64,000 nt of DNA from assembly GCF_001623405.1 (NCBI RefSeq), contig NZ_LUHG01000104.1, forward strand, positions 1 through 64,000, written 5' to 3'. The stretch is from Hydrotalea flava (GTDB lineage: Bacteria; Bacteroidota; Bacteroidia; Chitinophagales; Chitinophagaceae). A program made the position numbers and the translations under genes. Below the pieces are notes generated by a model. It was given only the letters and a program-made list of their open reading frames with translations. It made no database searches and was not told the DNA's origin. Below are positions 29,425-38,587 of this stretch, piece by piece (within the stretch, counting starts at the first letter, position 1; every line of letters starts with the position of its first letter).

Positions 29425-29685
29425 ATGACAGATAAAAAAACAGCTATTACGAAGCAAATGCCTCCCCTATTTGGCAAAGAAAATTACAAGTGGATGATTA
29501 TTGGTGGCGTTGTTATTGCGCTGGGCATGTTTTTAATGAGCGGTGGTAAGAATGAAGACCCCAACCAGTTTAATTACAACTTAGTGTATAGTACAACACG
29601 GGTAACCATTGCACCCATTACCATTATTGCAGGTTTAATTATAGAAATTTTTGCCATTCTGAAAAAACCTAACGTAAAAGCTTAA
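29425..29685 (+). CDS. DUF3098 membrane protein
   Basis: An 86-aa protein with two membrane helices (around WMIIGGVVIALGMFLMSGG and ITIIAGLIIEIFAIL), the DUF3098 family found in Bacteroidota between ftsX and uppP. Function unknown; the conserved position suggests an envelope or division role. A strong terminator follows at 29701. Confidence 0.88.
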   Translation: MTDKKTAITKQMPPLFGKENYKWMIIGGVVIALGMFLMSGGKNEDPNQFNYNLVYSTTRVTIAPITIIAGLIIEIFAILKKPNVKA

Positions 29686-29700
29686 TCAAAAAAAACTTTT

Positions 29701-29730
29701 AAAAAAGCGATGTATGAACATCGCTTTTTT
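29701..29730 (+). terminator. intrinsic terminator after DUF3098
   Basis: A 12-bp stem AAAAAAGCGATG / CATCGCTTTTTT with a 6-base loop and T-run, 16 bases past the DUF3098 stop. It separates ftsX-DUF3098 from uppP. Confidence 0.88.
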
Positions 29731-29803
29731 AAAATCTGAATATTACTTTCTGCTAATTTGTAGCCAATAAAACCTTACTAAACCAAACAACAAAAACCTG
29801 TCC

Positions 29804-30598
29804 ATGAATTTAGTTCAAGCCATTATTGAGGGTATTATAGAAGGCATCACTGAATTTTTACCGGTTTCTTCTACCGGCCATATGATTATTGCCAGTTCTG
29901 TAATGCACATTGAAAAAGATGCATTTACAAAAATGTTCGAAATTGCCATACAATTAGGGGCAATATTATCAGTAGTAGTATTGTATTGGAGAAAATTTTT
30001 TGATTTCAGCCGCTGGCAATTTTATGTAAAACTAATTGTAGCTGTAATACCTGCTTTGGTATTGGGAAAATTGTTTGCCGATAAAATAGATCTGTTATTA
30101 GAAAGCCCCACTACTGTTGCAGTGAGCCTTTTGGCAGGCGGTATTGTGTTGTTGTTTATTGACCGGTTTTTTAGAAAAGAAACCATTACCACCGAAACTG
30201 AAATAAGTTATATAAAAGGATTCATTATTGGTATCTGGCAATGCCTGGCGATGATACCCGGCGTAAGCAGAAGTGCAGCCAGCATTATTGGCGGCATGCA
30301 GCAAAACCTAACCCGCAAATTGGCAGCTGAATTTTCATTTTATCTGGCAGTGCCTACCATGGCTGCTGCTACCGGCTATAAAATGCTTAAAACCTGGCAA
30401 GAAAATCCGGAAGTAGTTACCAATACCCATAATATACAATTATTGGCCATTGGTAACATTATAGCTTTTATTGTGGCTATGCTGACCATTAAATTTTTCA
30501 TCAGTTATTTACAAAAACATGGGTTTAAACTTTTTGGCTGGTACCGTATTGTTTTAGGTATTGTTGTGTTGGTATTATTTTATACCGGTAACCTGTAA
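29804..30598 (+). CDS. uppP: undecaprenyl-diphosphatase
   Basis: Integral membrane phosphatase (BacA type) that recycles undecaprenyl diphosphate for cell-wall synthesis. The 264-aa sequence has the two signatures: the N-terminal [12 protein letters not shown] (about 14-25) and GVSRSAASI in the middle, and about eight helices. Confidence 0.95.
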   Translation: MNLVQAIIEGIIEGITEFLPVSSTGHMIIASSVMHIEKDAFTKMFEIAIQLGAILSVVVLYWRKFFDFSRWQFYVKLIVAVIPALVLGKLFADKIDLLLESPTTVAVSLLAGGIVLLFIDRFFRKETITTETEISYIKGFIIGIWQCLAMIPGVSRSAASIIGGMQQNLTRKLAAEFSFYLAVPTMAAATGYKMLKTWQENPEVVTNTHNIQLLAIGNIIAFIVAMLTIKFFISYLQKHGFKLFGWYRIVLGIVVLVLFYTGNL

Positions 30599-30668
30599 TG
30601 AAACTCTGCTCAATTTTCTGGGTTTAGCGAATTACCAACCTCTTGTACCTTTACAATAAAAACATGAC

Positions 30669-32003
30669 ATGCAAACGGTTTCCAAAAAAGTAATTAATGG
30701 TTGGGCCATGTACGATTGGGCAAATAGTGCCTACAATTTAGTAATTACTTCTACCATTTTTCCTGCATATTATGACGCCATTACCACCCTCACAGATAAA
30801 GCAGGTAATATTCTCAGCCACAAAATTCAGTTTGCAGGGTTTAGCATAGAAAGTGCCTCGTTGTACAATTATGCTTTGGCATTGGCTTATTTTGTCATCG
30901 CACTCATCTCTCCTATTTTATCTTCCATTGCAGATTATAAAGGAAACAAAAAAGCTTTTATGCAATTCTTTTGCTATCTGGGCGCATTGGCTTGCTGTAC
31001 TTTATTTTGGTTTACAAAAAACACATTATCGTTAGGCATTATCTGTTGTATTTTAGCAGCCATAGGCTATTGTGGCAGCCTTGTTTTTTACAATGCCTAT
31101 TTACCTGAAATTGCTGCAGAAGAAGATCAGGATGATGTAAGCGCAAAAGGTTTTGCATATGGCTATATTGGAAGTGTTTTATTGCAAATTGTATGCTTTG
31201 TTTTTGTGTTAAAACCCGAATGGTTTGGAATAAAAGATGCGGGCTTTGCACCACGTTTATCCTTCTTATTAGTAGGACTGTGGTGGATGGGTTTTGCACA
31301 AATTACTTTTAGCCGGCTACCCAAAAGCAAAGTCAGCAAAACAGCAGCCCAACACAACCTTTTGTACTACGGCTTTCGCGAATTAAAAAAGGTGTGGGAT
31401 CAGGCCAGGCATCTGCCCATTCTAAAAAAATTCCTGTTGGCATTTTTCTTTTACAGTATGGGGGTTCAAACCGTAATGTTAGCTGCAACATTATTTGGCA
31501 GTCAGGTTTTACAAATGGCTACCAGCAAATTAATATTGTGTATATTGTTAATTCAAATTGTAGCCATTGCGGGGGCTTATCTCATGGCAAAGCTTTCAGA
31601 TAAATTCGGCAATTTTAAAGTACTTCTATTTGTTACAGTAATTTGGATTGGCGTTTGTGTAGCTGCTTATTTCATAACTACTGAAATACAGTTTTATATG
31701 ATTGCCGTTATAGTTGGGCTGGTAATGGGGGGCATACAATCGTTAAGCCGTTCCACTTATTCTAAAATAATGCCCGAAACAAAAGATACTGCCTCATTTT
31801 TCAGCTTTTATGATGTAACTGAAAAAATTGCCATTGTAATTGGTATGTTTAGCTTTGGCTTTATACAACAAATTACCGGTAATATGCGTAATTCGGTCAT
31901 AGCATTAATGGTGTTTTTTATCATCGGAATGCTGTTTCTGTTACTGATTATTACCGGAAAACCTTATAGAAATAAACCTGATGATGTAATTGCTGCTGCA
32001 TAA
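30669..32003 (+). CDS. MFS transporter, UMF1 family
   Basis: A 444-aa integral membrane protein of the major facilitator superfamily, UMF1/Atg22-like type, with about 12 helices. It starts with MYDWANSAYNLVITSTIFP (about 14-32), a hallmark of the family. The substrate is unknown. It starts 70 bases after uppP and may share its transcript. Confidence 0.85.
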   Translation: MQTVSKKVINGWAMYDWANSAYNLVITSTIFPAYYDAITTLTDKAGNILSHKIQFAGFSIESASLYNYALALAYFVIALISPILSSIADYKGNKKAFMQFFCYLGALACCTLFWFTKNTLSLGIICCILAAIGYCGSLVFYNAYLPEIAAEEDQDDVSAKGFAYGYIGSVLLQIVCFVFVLKPEWFGIKDAGFAPRLSFLLVGLWWMGFAQITFSRLPKSKVSKTAAQHNLLYYGFRELKKVWDQARHLPILKKFLLAFFFYSMGVQTVMLAATLFGSQVLQMATSKLILCILLIQIVAIAGAYLMAKLSDKFGNFKVLLFVTVIWIGVCVAAYFITTEIQFYMIAVIVGLVMGGIQSLSRSTYSKIMPETKDTASFFSFYDVTEKIAIVIGMFSFGFIQQITGNMRNSVIALMVFFIIGMLFLLLIITGKPYRNKPDDVIAAA

Positions 32004-32052
32004 ACAATTACAGGGCAGCGCATATTTGGAGATGAAATAAACATTTTATTTT

Positions 32053-32910
32053 ATGAAATTACATACCATTGATACCGGCAATTTTAAATTAGATGGCGGT
32101 GCTATGTTTGGGGTAGTTCCAAAAACCATTTGGCAAAAACTAAACCCAGCTGATGAAAACAATCTTTGCAACTGGTCGATGCGCTGTTTACTGATTGAAG
32201 ATGGCAACCAACTCATATTAATTGACAATGGAATTGGTAATAAACAGGATGCAAAATTTTTTTCGCACTATTATTTAAATGGCGATGCTACTTTAGAAAA
32301 ATCGTTGGCCAAAGCCGGTTTTCATAAAGATGATATTACTGATGTTTTTTTAACGCACCTGCATTTTGATCATTGTGGAGGAAGTATTGAAATAATAAAC
32401 AACAAATTAGTACCTGCCTTTAAAAATGCAACCTATTGGAGCAATGCAGCACACTGGCAATGGGCCACACAACCCAATGCCCGGGAAAAAGCTTCTTTTT
32501 TAAAAGAAAATATTTTACCCATTCAGGAAAGTGGACAGTTAAAATTTATTGAAACCGGCAAAATTGACAGCCCTGTTCCCGCACCCTTTCATCCAGACAT
32601 CCAAATTATTTTTGCCGATGGACATACCGATAAAATGATGTTGCCTCAAATTAAATACAAAGGGTATACCGTTGCTTTCATGGCCGATTTGCTACCATCA
32701 ATAGCACATATACCATTACCCTATGTAATGGCTTATGATATGTTTCCATTAACCACACTCAACGAAAAAAAATATTTTTTAGAAAAAGCTGCGCTTGAAA
32801 ACTATATCCTGTTTTTTGAACACGATATTCAGAATGAATGTTGCACGCTTTCACAAACAGAAAAGGGAATTCGGCAAAAAGAAATATTTCGATTGCAGGA
32901 ATTGGGATAA
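32053..32910 (+). CDS. metallo-beta-lactamase fold hydrolase
   Basis: A 285-aa cytoplasmic MBL-fold enzyme. The metal-binding HxHxDH motif is THLHFDHCGG (about 100-109); further His/Asp ligands lie at ADGHTDK and later. It resembles quorum-quenching lactonases and related hydrolases; the substrate is unknown. Close convergent neighbour of the DUF3108 gene. Confidence 0.85.
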   Translation: MKLHTIDTGNFKLDGGAMFGVVPKTIWQKLNPADENNLCNWSMRCLLIEDGNQLILIDNGIGNKQDAKFFSHYYLNGDATLEKSLAKAGFHKDDITDVFLTHLHFDHCGGSIEIINNKLVPAFKNATYWSNAAHWQWATQPNAREKASFLKENILPIQESGQLKFIETGKIDSPVPAPFHPDIQIIFADGHTDKMMLPQIKYKGYTVAFMADLLPSIAHIPLPYVMAYDMFPLTTLNEKKYFLEKAALENYILFFEHDIQNECCTLSQTEKGIRQKEIFRLQELG

Positions 32911-32916
32911 ATAACA

Positions 32917-33708
32917 TTAATGGAAAGACAGCATGGATGATAATGGGTACCGTAAATTACGGTATTGCATCATATCTACCTTCACACTACCCACCACAAT
33001 AGGGCTTTCAATGCGCAAAGGAATATGATTGGGATCGTCTGAAACCCACACATTCATTTTTTCACCACCGGTAAAAATGGTTCCTTTTACCAATAATGGC
33101 CTGAATTTAATGGCTCTGAATTTTCCATATTTGGTTTTAATTACCTCTTTACCTAAATACCTGATATATAATGGATAAACCTGATTGTCTAAAAACATAT
33201 CGAAAGGAATTTTATCATCTACTTTATATCCGCTGAAATCAATATTACGGGCATAGTAAATTGAACTTAACACATCCTGAATACAGGAAGGTACTTTATA
33301 AACACCCTTGGTTGTAATGGCAGTATTGGTTTGCTGGTTAAATGTTACGTTTTCATAAGTTTTATATCCACCCTCATCCACATTTCTGATAAATTTATAC
33401 GGCTGTAGCGTTGCTGTGTCAAAATAAGTCTCGTAGCGGTCGCGCACCTTAAAAATCCAGTCGTAACTAGGGTTTGAACTACCGGTACCCACTACATGGT
33501 ACACATCTTTATTATTTAACTTCTCTAATGCAGTAGTAAAGTTGGCAGTACCTGCATTTACATATACCCCAATTACAGAATAAAAAATGGTATAAGAAAT
33601 ACTTTCACCATTTTCAAAAGCATAATTACGTACACCGCAGGATTCTTCCCCTGCCCATAATGGGAAAGAGGTAGCCAACGTAAACAATAAAATAACTATT
33701 TTTTTCAT
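32917..33708 (-). CDS. DUF3108 secreted protein
   Basis: Begins at the ATG at 33708, which gives a signal peptide (KKIVILLFTLATSFPLWAG); about 263 aa. The mature protein matches the DUF3108 pattern: GESISYTIFYSVIGVYVNAG near the start and VWVSDDPNHIPLRIESPI near the end. Likely periplasmic, beta-rich; function unknown. Its stop is only six bases from the convergent MBL gene. Confidence 0.85.
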   Translation of the reverse strand: MKKIVILLFTLATSFPLWAGEESCGVRNYAFENGESISYTIFYSVIGVYVNAGTANFTTALEKLNNKDVYHVVGTGSSNPSYDWIFKVRDRYETYFDTATLQPYKFIRNVDEGGYKTYENVTFNQQTNTAITTKGVYKVPSCIQDVLSSIYYARNIDFSGYKVDDKIPFDMFLDNQVYPLYIRYLGKEVIKTKYGKFRAIKFRPLLVKGTIFTGGEKMNVWVSDDPNHIPLRIESPIVVGSVKVDMMQYRNLRYPLSSMLSFH

Positions 33709-33815
33709 GCAACTATCTTCAGCTAAATATAAAATCAATGATTCGTGTTCTTTACAATTACAGCCATTTGAATGAAAGGTTGCAATTTTTTTGCCACATT
33801 TTCTTCAATGTACAT

Positions 33816-34802
33816 TTATTTTTTAAATAATTTAATACGCAGTACCAACATACTGCCTGCCAAAGCCGGAAGAATTCGATTAATCAACCAAATACCGGTA
33901 GCTGCAAACAATATACCCAGCATATTGCTGCTAACCAAACCAAATAATTGTAAACTCAATGCGCCACGAATGCCTACCTCGGCCAAAGCAATGGTAGGCA
34001 CAATGGCCAATACCAAAAAAAACACTGCCGTAATACATACCAATACCAGCACATTTTCATGAACGCCACAAACCTGTAACATCAGCACATATTGCAAAAG
34101 GAAAATTACAAAACGAAGAGCGGAAAAAATTAAAACTGTTGTTAATTCCTTCCAATTTAAGGTGGCAATGTTTGTAAAAAAATAACTGTATTTTTTTACA
34201 AGAGACAATTTTTCTATCAACTTTGTTATGCCGGATAAGTTATAATAAACAAATACCAGTACTACTGTAAACAGTACGATTACCCATAACATATTCTGTA
34301 ACCAATACTGCACAGCATCAGAAAGTTTACCCAGTGCTTCTATTCCAATATGCTTTAAATACAGCCAAGCTGCAATGCCGGCTATAAAGGTGATGACTAA
34401 CTGACTTATACTGGCTACCATGTTTAAAGCAACTGACCGCAACCTGTTTCCTTCATCTAAATACATCATTCTACCCACATATTCACCTACATTATTGGGC
34501 GAATTGATGGCAAATGCCTGCCCTGTTAAAACCGCTTTAAATGCTTTTGTATAACCAATTACCTGAATGGTTTGTAATAGAAACTGCCATTTTTTAGCTT
34601 CAATACCCCAATTTACCAGCATCAACAACAAAACAGCCACCAACTTCCACCATTCTGTTCCGGTTAAAGAAATCCATAATACCTGCAATGCCCCCTCTAT
34701 ATTTTTTTGATGCTGAATTTGATGATAAATAGAAAAAACTAACCAGATAAATAATACCGGCCCCAGAAAATAATTGATAAATATTTTAAACCGCTTGTTC
34801 AG
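33816..34802 (-). CDS. flippase-like membrane protein (LPG synthase TM domain)
   Basis: A multi-helix protein of the lysylphosphatidylglycerol-synthase transmembrane (UPF0104) family. The core contains GQAFAINSPNNVGEYVGRMMYL and a helix with VLAIVPTIALAEVGIRGAL. The first possible start usually called is a TTG at 34688, but the frame continues upstream for 38 codons and encodes a basic stretch and a helix (NKRFKIFINYFLGPVLFIWL) typical of the family's N-terminus. No ATG, GTG or TTG fits there; a CTG at 34802 is the best candidate start. The in-frame stop is at 34845-34847. Confidence 0.75.
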   Translation of the reverse strand: MNKRFKIFINYFLGPVLFIWLVFSIYHQIQHQKNIEGALQVLWISLTGTEWWKLVAVLLLMLVNWGIEAKKWQFLLQTIQVIGYTKAFKAVLTGQAFAINSPNNVGEYVGRMMYLDEGNRLRSVALNMVASISQLVITFIAGIAAWLYLKHIGIEALGKLSDAVQYWLQNMLWVIVLFTVVLVFVYYNLSGITKLIEKLSLVKKYSYFFTNIATLNWKELTTVLIFSALRFVIFLLQYVLMLQVCGVHENVLVLVCITAVFFLVLAIVPTIALAEVGIRGALSLQLFGLVSSNMLGILFAATGIWLINRILPALAGSMLVLRIKLFKK

Positions 34803-34940
34803 AACGAATAATTTAGCAGCAAAGTAATAGGGAATAAACCATATTTAGAAACCCATGGGTTGAATTACATACATTCACCTAACATTTCAATTCATTCATA
34901 GGGATAAAGAAAGGAAGATTGTAACACCAACACCAATTAC

Positions 34941-35504
34941 ATGCATAAAAAAAATATAATTTTAGGAATAGACCCGGGCTCGCAATTAATGGGGTATGCC
35001 TTACTGGCTGTACAAAATAACCAGCCGGCATTAATCACGATGGATATACTTAGTTTAACAAAGTATGATGACATTTATGAAAGATTAGAAAAAATTCATA
35101 CAAAAATTTGCAGCTTAATCAGCACGTACAAACCCCATTCCTTTGCCATTGAGGCGCCTTTCTTTGGCAAAAATATACAAAGCATGCTAAAATTGGGCAG
35201 GGCCCAGGGTGTGGCTATTGCAGCTGCCATGCAGTATAAAATACCTGTAACAGAATATTCTCCCAAAAAAGTAAAACAATCTATTACAGGAAACGGTAAT
35301 GCCGATAAGGAGCAGGTATGGAAAATGCTGCAGCAGATTTTGCACATTGAAACAAAACCAAAATATTTTGATGCCTCCGATGCTTTAAGTGTGGCATTGT
35401 GCCACTATTACCAAACCAATAGTATATTGGGGCAGACACAGAAAGGATTTAAAAATTGGGCTGATTACATTCAACAGCAGGAGAAGAAAAAGAAAACCCA
35501 ATAG
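34941..35504 (+). CDS. ruvC: Holliday junction endonuclease RuvC
   Basis: Resolves Holliday junctions with RuvAB in recombination repair. The 187-aa RNase H-like fold has the four catalytic acids visible: D11 (IDPGS), E71 (AIEAPF), D144 and D147 (FDASDAL). The C-terminal tail is rich in Lys. Convergent with the HIT-protein gene. Confidence 0.95.
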   Translation: MHKKNIILGIDPGSQLMGYALLAVQNNQPALITMDILSLTKYDDIYERLEKIHTKICSLISTYKPHSFAIEAPFFGKNIQSMLKLGRAQGVAIAAAMQYKIPVTEYSPKKVKQSITGNGNADKEQVWKMLQQILHIETKPKYFDASDALSVALCHYYQTNSILGQTQKGFKNWADYIQQQEKKKKTQ

Positions 35505-35523
35505 CACTTCATTCAGCCCGTTC

Positions 35524-35913
35524 CTATAAATATTGTAATATATTTTGTTGCACTTCTGCCAATTCCTCTTGTGTTAATTGCAATTTTTTGTTGAGCAAAT
35601 GTACATCCTGCATGCCATCCATCGGTATTAAATGAAGATGTGCATGGGGTACTTCAAAACCCAATGTAAGTATGTTTACACGGTTACATGGATAGGCTTT
35701 TTGAATGGCCTGTGCAATGGGCTGTGCAAAAGGTAAAATACCCGCTAAATACTGAGATGGCAATTCAAAAAGTTTATCAGTTTCTATTTTTGGAATTACC
35801 AGCGTATGGCCTTTTGTAAAAGGGAAAATATCTAAAAAGGCATAGAATTGATCGTTCTCTGCAATGCGGTAGGAAGGAATATCGCCACGGATAATTTTTG
35901 AAAATATCGTCAT
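35524..35913 (-). CDS. HIT-family hydrolase
   Basis: A 129-aa histidine-triad nucleotide hydrolase. The triad motif HAHLHLIPM is near residues 89-97. Start ...IFSKIIRGDIPSYRIAEN is typical of Hint-like proteins, which cleave nucleotide phosphoramidates or adenylates. It lies downstream of greA on the same strand but is separated by a terminator. Confidence 0.93.
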   Translation of the reverse strand: MTIFSKIIRGDIPSYRIAENDQFYAFLDIFPFTKGHTLVIPKIETDKLFELPSQYLAGILPFAQPIAQAIQKAYPCNRVNILTLGFEVPHAHLHLIPMDGMQDVHLLNKKLQLTQEELAEVQQNILQYL

Positions 35914-35958
35914 AAAATTAAATTAAGGATTGAATAAAAAACACACGTTACAAAGCTA

Positions 35959-35995
35959 AAAAGCCTCATTCACAAAAAATGCAAATGAGGCTTTT
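35959..35995 (-). terminator. intrinsic terminator after greA
   Basis: A 12-bp stem AAAAGCCTCATT / AATGAGGCTTTT with a 13-base loop, 16 bases past the greA stop. The flanking T- and A-runs allow termination in both directions. Confidence 0.85.
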
Positions 35996-36011
35996 ATTTG
36001 AATCGGAAAAA

Positions 36012-36479
36012 TTAAATCGTAATATTTTCAACCTTAAATTTAATCATGCCGGCAGGCGCCTGTATTTCAGCAACTTCACCAATTGCTTTGCCCAATAAGC
36101 CCTTCCCAATTGGGGAACTGGCCGAAATTTTACCCTCTTTTAAATTAGCTTCCTTTTCACCAACAATTTGATAAGTAAATGTTTTTTTAGTGGCCATATT
36201 TACAACGGTAACTTTGGTTAAAACGGCTACCCTGCTGGTATCAATGGTTTCGGGATCTACTATTTTTGAGTTCGCAATAATCCCCTCTAATTGTTTAATT
36301 CTGGCTTCCAGCATTCCTTGTGCTTCTTTTGCAGAATCATATTCTGCGTTTTCTTTTAAATCACCCTTTTCACGAGCTTCAGCAATTGCTCTGGCTGCAG
36401 CCGGACGATCAACAGTTTTCATGCGTTGCAATTCTTCCCGCATTTTTTCAAAAGTCTCTTTAGTTACATATTCACTCAT
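36012..36479 (-). CDS. greA: transcription elongation factor GreA
   Basis: Binds RNA polymerase's secondary channel and stimulates cleavage of backtracked RNA. 155 aa from the ATG at 36479 (an upstream TTG at 36485 would add two residues). It has the N-terminal coiled coil with DLKENAEYDSAKE (acidic tip) and the C-terminal FKBP-like domain with SPIGKGLLGKAIGE. Its leader contains an unusual hairpin (36502-36536). Confidence 0.96.
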   Translation of the reverse strand: MSEYVTKETFEKMREELQRMKTVDRPAAARAIAEAREKGDLKENAEYDSAKEAQGMLEARIKQLEGIIANSKIVDPETIDTSRVAVLTKVTVVNMATKKTFTYQIVGEKEANLKEGKISASSPIGKGLLGKAIGEVAEIQAPAGMIKFKVENITI

Positions 36480-36501
36480 AGCCAACGTTTTTAATAGACA
36501 T

Positions 36502-36536
36502 AAAAAAATACAACGCTACACATTCCTGTAGCGTTG
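36502..36536 (-). promoter_or_regulatory. terminator-like hairpin in the greA 5' leader
   Basis: On the minus strand, a perfect 10-bp stem CAACGCTACA / TGTAGCGTTG with a 6-base loop is followed by TATTTTTTT, the shape of an intrinsic terminator. It lies 31 bases before the greA ATG and just after the likely transcription start, and no upstream minus-strand gene needs terminating. It is a candidate attenuator; E. coli greA also has a leader terminator. Confidence 0.6.
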
Positions 36537-36545
36537 CAGTAATCA

Positions 36546-36553
36546 CAAAATTA
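36546..36553 (-). promoter_or_regulatory. -7 box for greA
   Basis: Minus-strand TAATTTTG, a match to TAnnTTTG. It places the transcription start about ten bases before the leader hairpin's outer arm, so the hairpin would form at the very 5' end of the mRNA. Confidence 0.45.
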
Positions 36554-36692
36554 AGCATTCTAATTTAAAAAAGTAAACTAATTATAAAATTTACAGCTTT
36601 ATAGCCTATTGCATATTTTACTGAAGTGGGCTCCTATTATTTGGCTCTGTTAAAAAATCAGCAAGTTATCTTACGTATTAACAACCATCAGC

Positions 36693-36700
36693 TACATTTG
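36693..36700 (+). promoter_or_regulatory. -7 box for the ABC exporter operon
   Basis: TACATTTG, a match to TAnnTTTG, 15 bases before the ATG at 36716. It supports that start over the more upstream in-frame ATG at 36626. Confidence 0.5.
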
Positions 36701-36715
36701 TTGTTATTGAAGCAC

Positions 36716-37654
36716 ATGGAACCCATTATTCAGGTAAAAAACCTATCCAAACAATTTGGAGATATTGTAGCAGTCAATGACCTTTCTTTTACCGTACCTG
36801 CCGGTTCGGTTTACGGATTTTTAGGCCAAAATGGAGCCGGAAAAAGCACTACTATCCGCATGCTGTTATCGCTCATTACACCTACCGAAGGCAATATCCG
36901 TTTTTTTGGTCTTCCATTGCAACAACACCGCAAGGAAATTTTCAAAAATATTGGCGCCATTATTGAAAGACCCGATTTATATGGTTATTTATCGGCCTAT
37001 GATAACTTAAAAATGTTTGCCTGTTTAAATGGCATGCATCCTACCCATTTGCAGTTAATGAACCAATTGGAACAGGTTGGTTTGGCAGACAGAGCAAAAA
37101 ATAAAGTAAAGACTTTTTCGCAGGGAATGAAACAAAGGCTGGGAATTGGCATTGCTTTAATTCACAATCCTTCACTCATTATTCTGGATGAACCTACCAA
37201 CGGATTAGACCCACAGGGTATTGCAGACATCAGGCGCTTAATTGTACAACTCAGTAAAGAACAACAAAAAACCATATTGCTTTCATCACATTTATTGAGC
37301 GAGATTGAGCAGATGGCCACACATATTCTGATTATTGATAAAGGCAAAAAAATTATTGCCGACAGTGCCGCAGCTTTATTTAATCCCGCTGAAACCATTG
37401 TAGAAATAGAAACCACCAACAATATTGCTTCTTTAGCAATTTTAAAAGCTTCAAAATGGCAACCCCATCTTCAATTGAACAGAGGGCCCAATATATTTTT
37501 AAAAATGCATCATGACCAAATTCCCGATTTTAACAGAGCATTATTCAATCTGAATATTCAACTTTTAATGTTACAACCCAGACATAGTTTAGAAGATTAT
37601 TTTTTACAGGTTACCGCCAATAGCAATTCAGATACACTTATTTTAAATCATTAA
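36716..37654 (+). CDS. ABC transporter ATP-binding protein
   Basis: A 312-aa ATPase from the ATG at 36716. Walker A is GQNGAGKST, the signature FSQGMKQRLGIGIAL, Walker B LIILDEPTNGLDP. It belongs to the BcrA/GldA-like group that pairs with ABC-2 permeases, here the gene 11 bases downstream. A C-terminal domain of about 80 residues follows the ATPase core. A LolA-like protein ends the operon. Confidence 0.9.
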   Translation: MEPIIQVKNLSKQFGDIVAVNDLSFTVPAGSVYGFLGQNGAGKSTTIRMLLSLITPTEGNIRFFGLPLQQHRKEIFKNIGAIIERPDLYGYLSAYDNLKMFACLNGMHPTHLQLMNQLEQVGLADRAKNKVKTFSQGMKQRLGIGIALIHNPSLIILDEPTNGLDPQGIADIRRLIVQLSKEQQKTILLSSHLLSEIEQMATHILIIDKGKKIIADSAAALFNPAETIVEIETTNNIASLAILKASKWQPHLQLNRGPNIFLKMHHDQIPDFNRALFNLNIQLLMLQPRHSLEDYFLQVTANSNSDTLILNH

Positions 37655-37665
37655 TATTTTGTTGA

Positions 37666-38541
37666 ATGTTTACACTACTGCAGGTAGAACTTTATAAAAT
37701 TTTTAAACGCCCCAGAACCTATATTGCTTTTATAGCCATTGCAGGATTAATTGGCATTATACAACTGGGTTTAAAATTAGATGGCGATGCTTATGTTAAT
37801 TTTGTAATGAGCAATGTAGAACAGTCATTTACTTTTGATGGTAAACTACTAAATGGTTATTTGGTATGTTATATTATTCTGCAATTGTTATTGGTACATG
37901 TACCGCTGTTAATTGCACTGGTTGCTGCAGATATGGTTAGTGGCGAAGCCAATATTGGTACTTTACGGCTCATGCTTACCCAACCTGTAAGCAGGTGCGA
38001 AATAATATTGGCCAAATTTACTGCCGCTGCTATTTACACCTTATTATTATTGGTTTGGATGGCTATTTTAGCATTATTTGTAAGTATATGGCTATTTGGC
38101 ACCGATGATTTAATTATACAAAAAACCCGTTACTTAGTGCAACTGAGTAAAGATGATATTTTTTGGCGCTATGTTGGTGCATTTGGATTTGCTTTATTGG
38201 CTATGCTAACGGTGGCGGCTTTGGGTTTTTTATTATCGGTATTTGCAGAAAACTCAATTGGGCCTATTGTAGCTACCATCAGCATTATTATATTTTTCAC
38301 AATTTTAAGCACCATGAGTATTCCCATTTTTCAAAAAATTCAACCTTATTTATTTACTACCCACATGGTAGCATGGAAAGAATTTTTTGATTTAAAGGTA
38401 AATGCTGATAATACCGCATTAAAAGGCACTCTGCAAAACAAAAGTCAGATTGTACAATCGGCCTGGATACTGATTGCACATATTGTGCTGTTTGTAGGTG
38501 TGGCTATGTTTGTTTTTAAAAGGAAGGATATATTAACCTAA
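37666..38541 (+). CDS. ABC-2 type permease
   Basis: A 291-aa membrane protein with six predicted helices and the start LLQVELYKIFKRPRTYIAF common to ABC-2 exporters. It forms a transporter with the upstream ATPase. The segment GEANIGTLRLMLTQPVSR is the coupling region typical of such permeases. Substrate unknown. Confidence 0.88.
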   Translation: MFTLLQVELYKIFKRPRTYIAFIAIAGLIGIIQLGLKLDGDAYVNFVMSNVEQSFTFDGKLLNGYLVCYIILQLLLVHVPLLIALVAADMVSGEANIGTLRLMLTQPVSRCEIILAKFTAAAIYTLLLLVWMAILALFVSIWLFGTDDLIIQKTRYLVQLSKDDIFWRYVGAFGFALLAMLTVAALGFLLSVFAENSIGPIVATISIIIFFTILSTMSIPIFQKIQPYLFTTHMVAWKEFFDLKVNADNTALKGTLQNKSQIVQSAWILIAHIVLFVGVAMFVFKRKDILT

Positions 38542-38587
38542 CAATTTAATGTACACTTTATTTATTAAACGCTGAAAATGAATTTGA

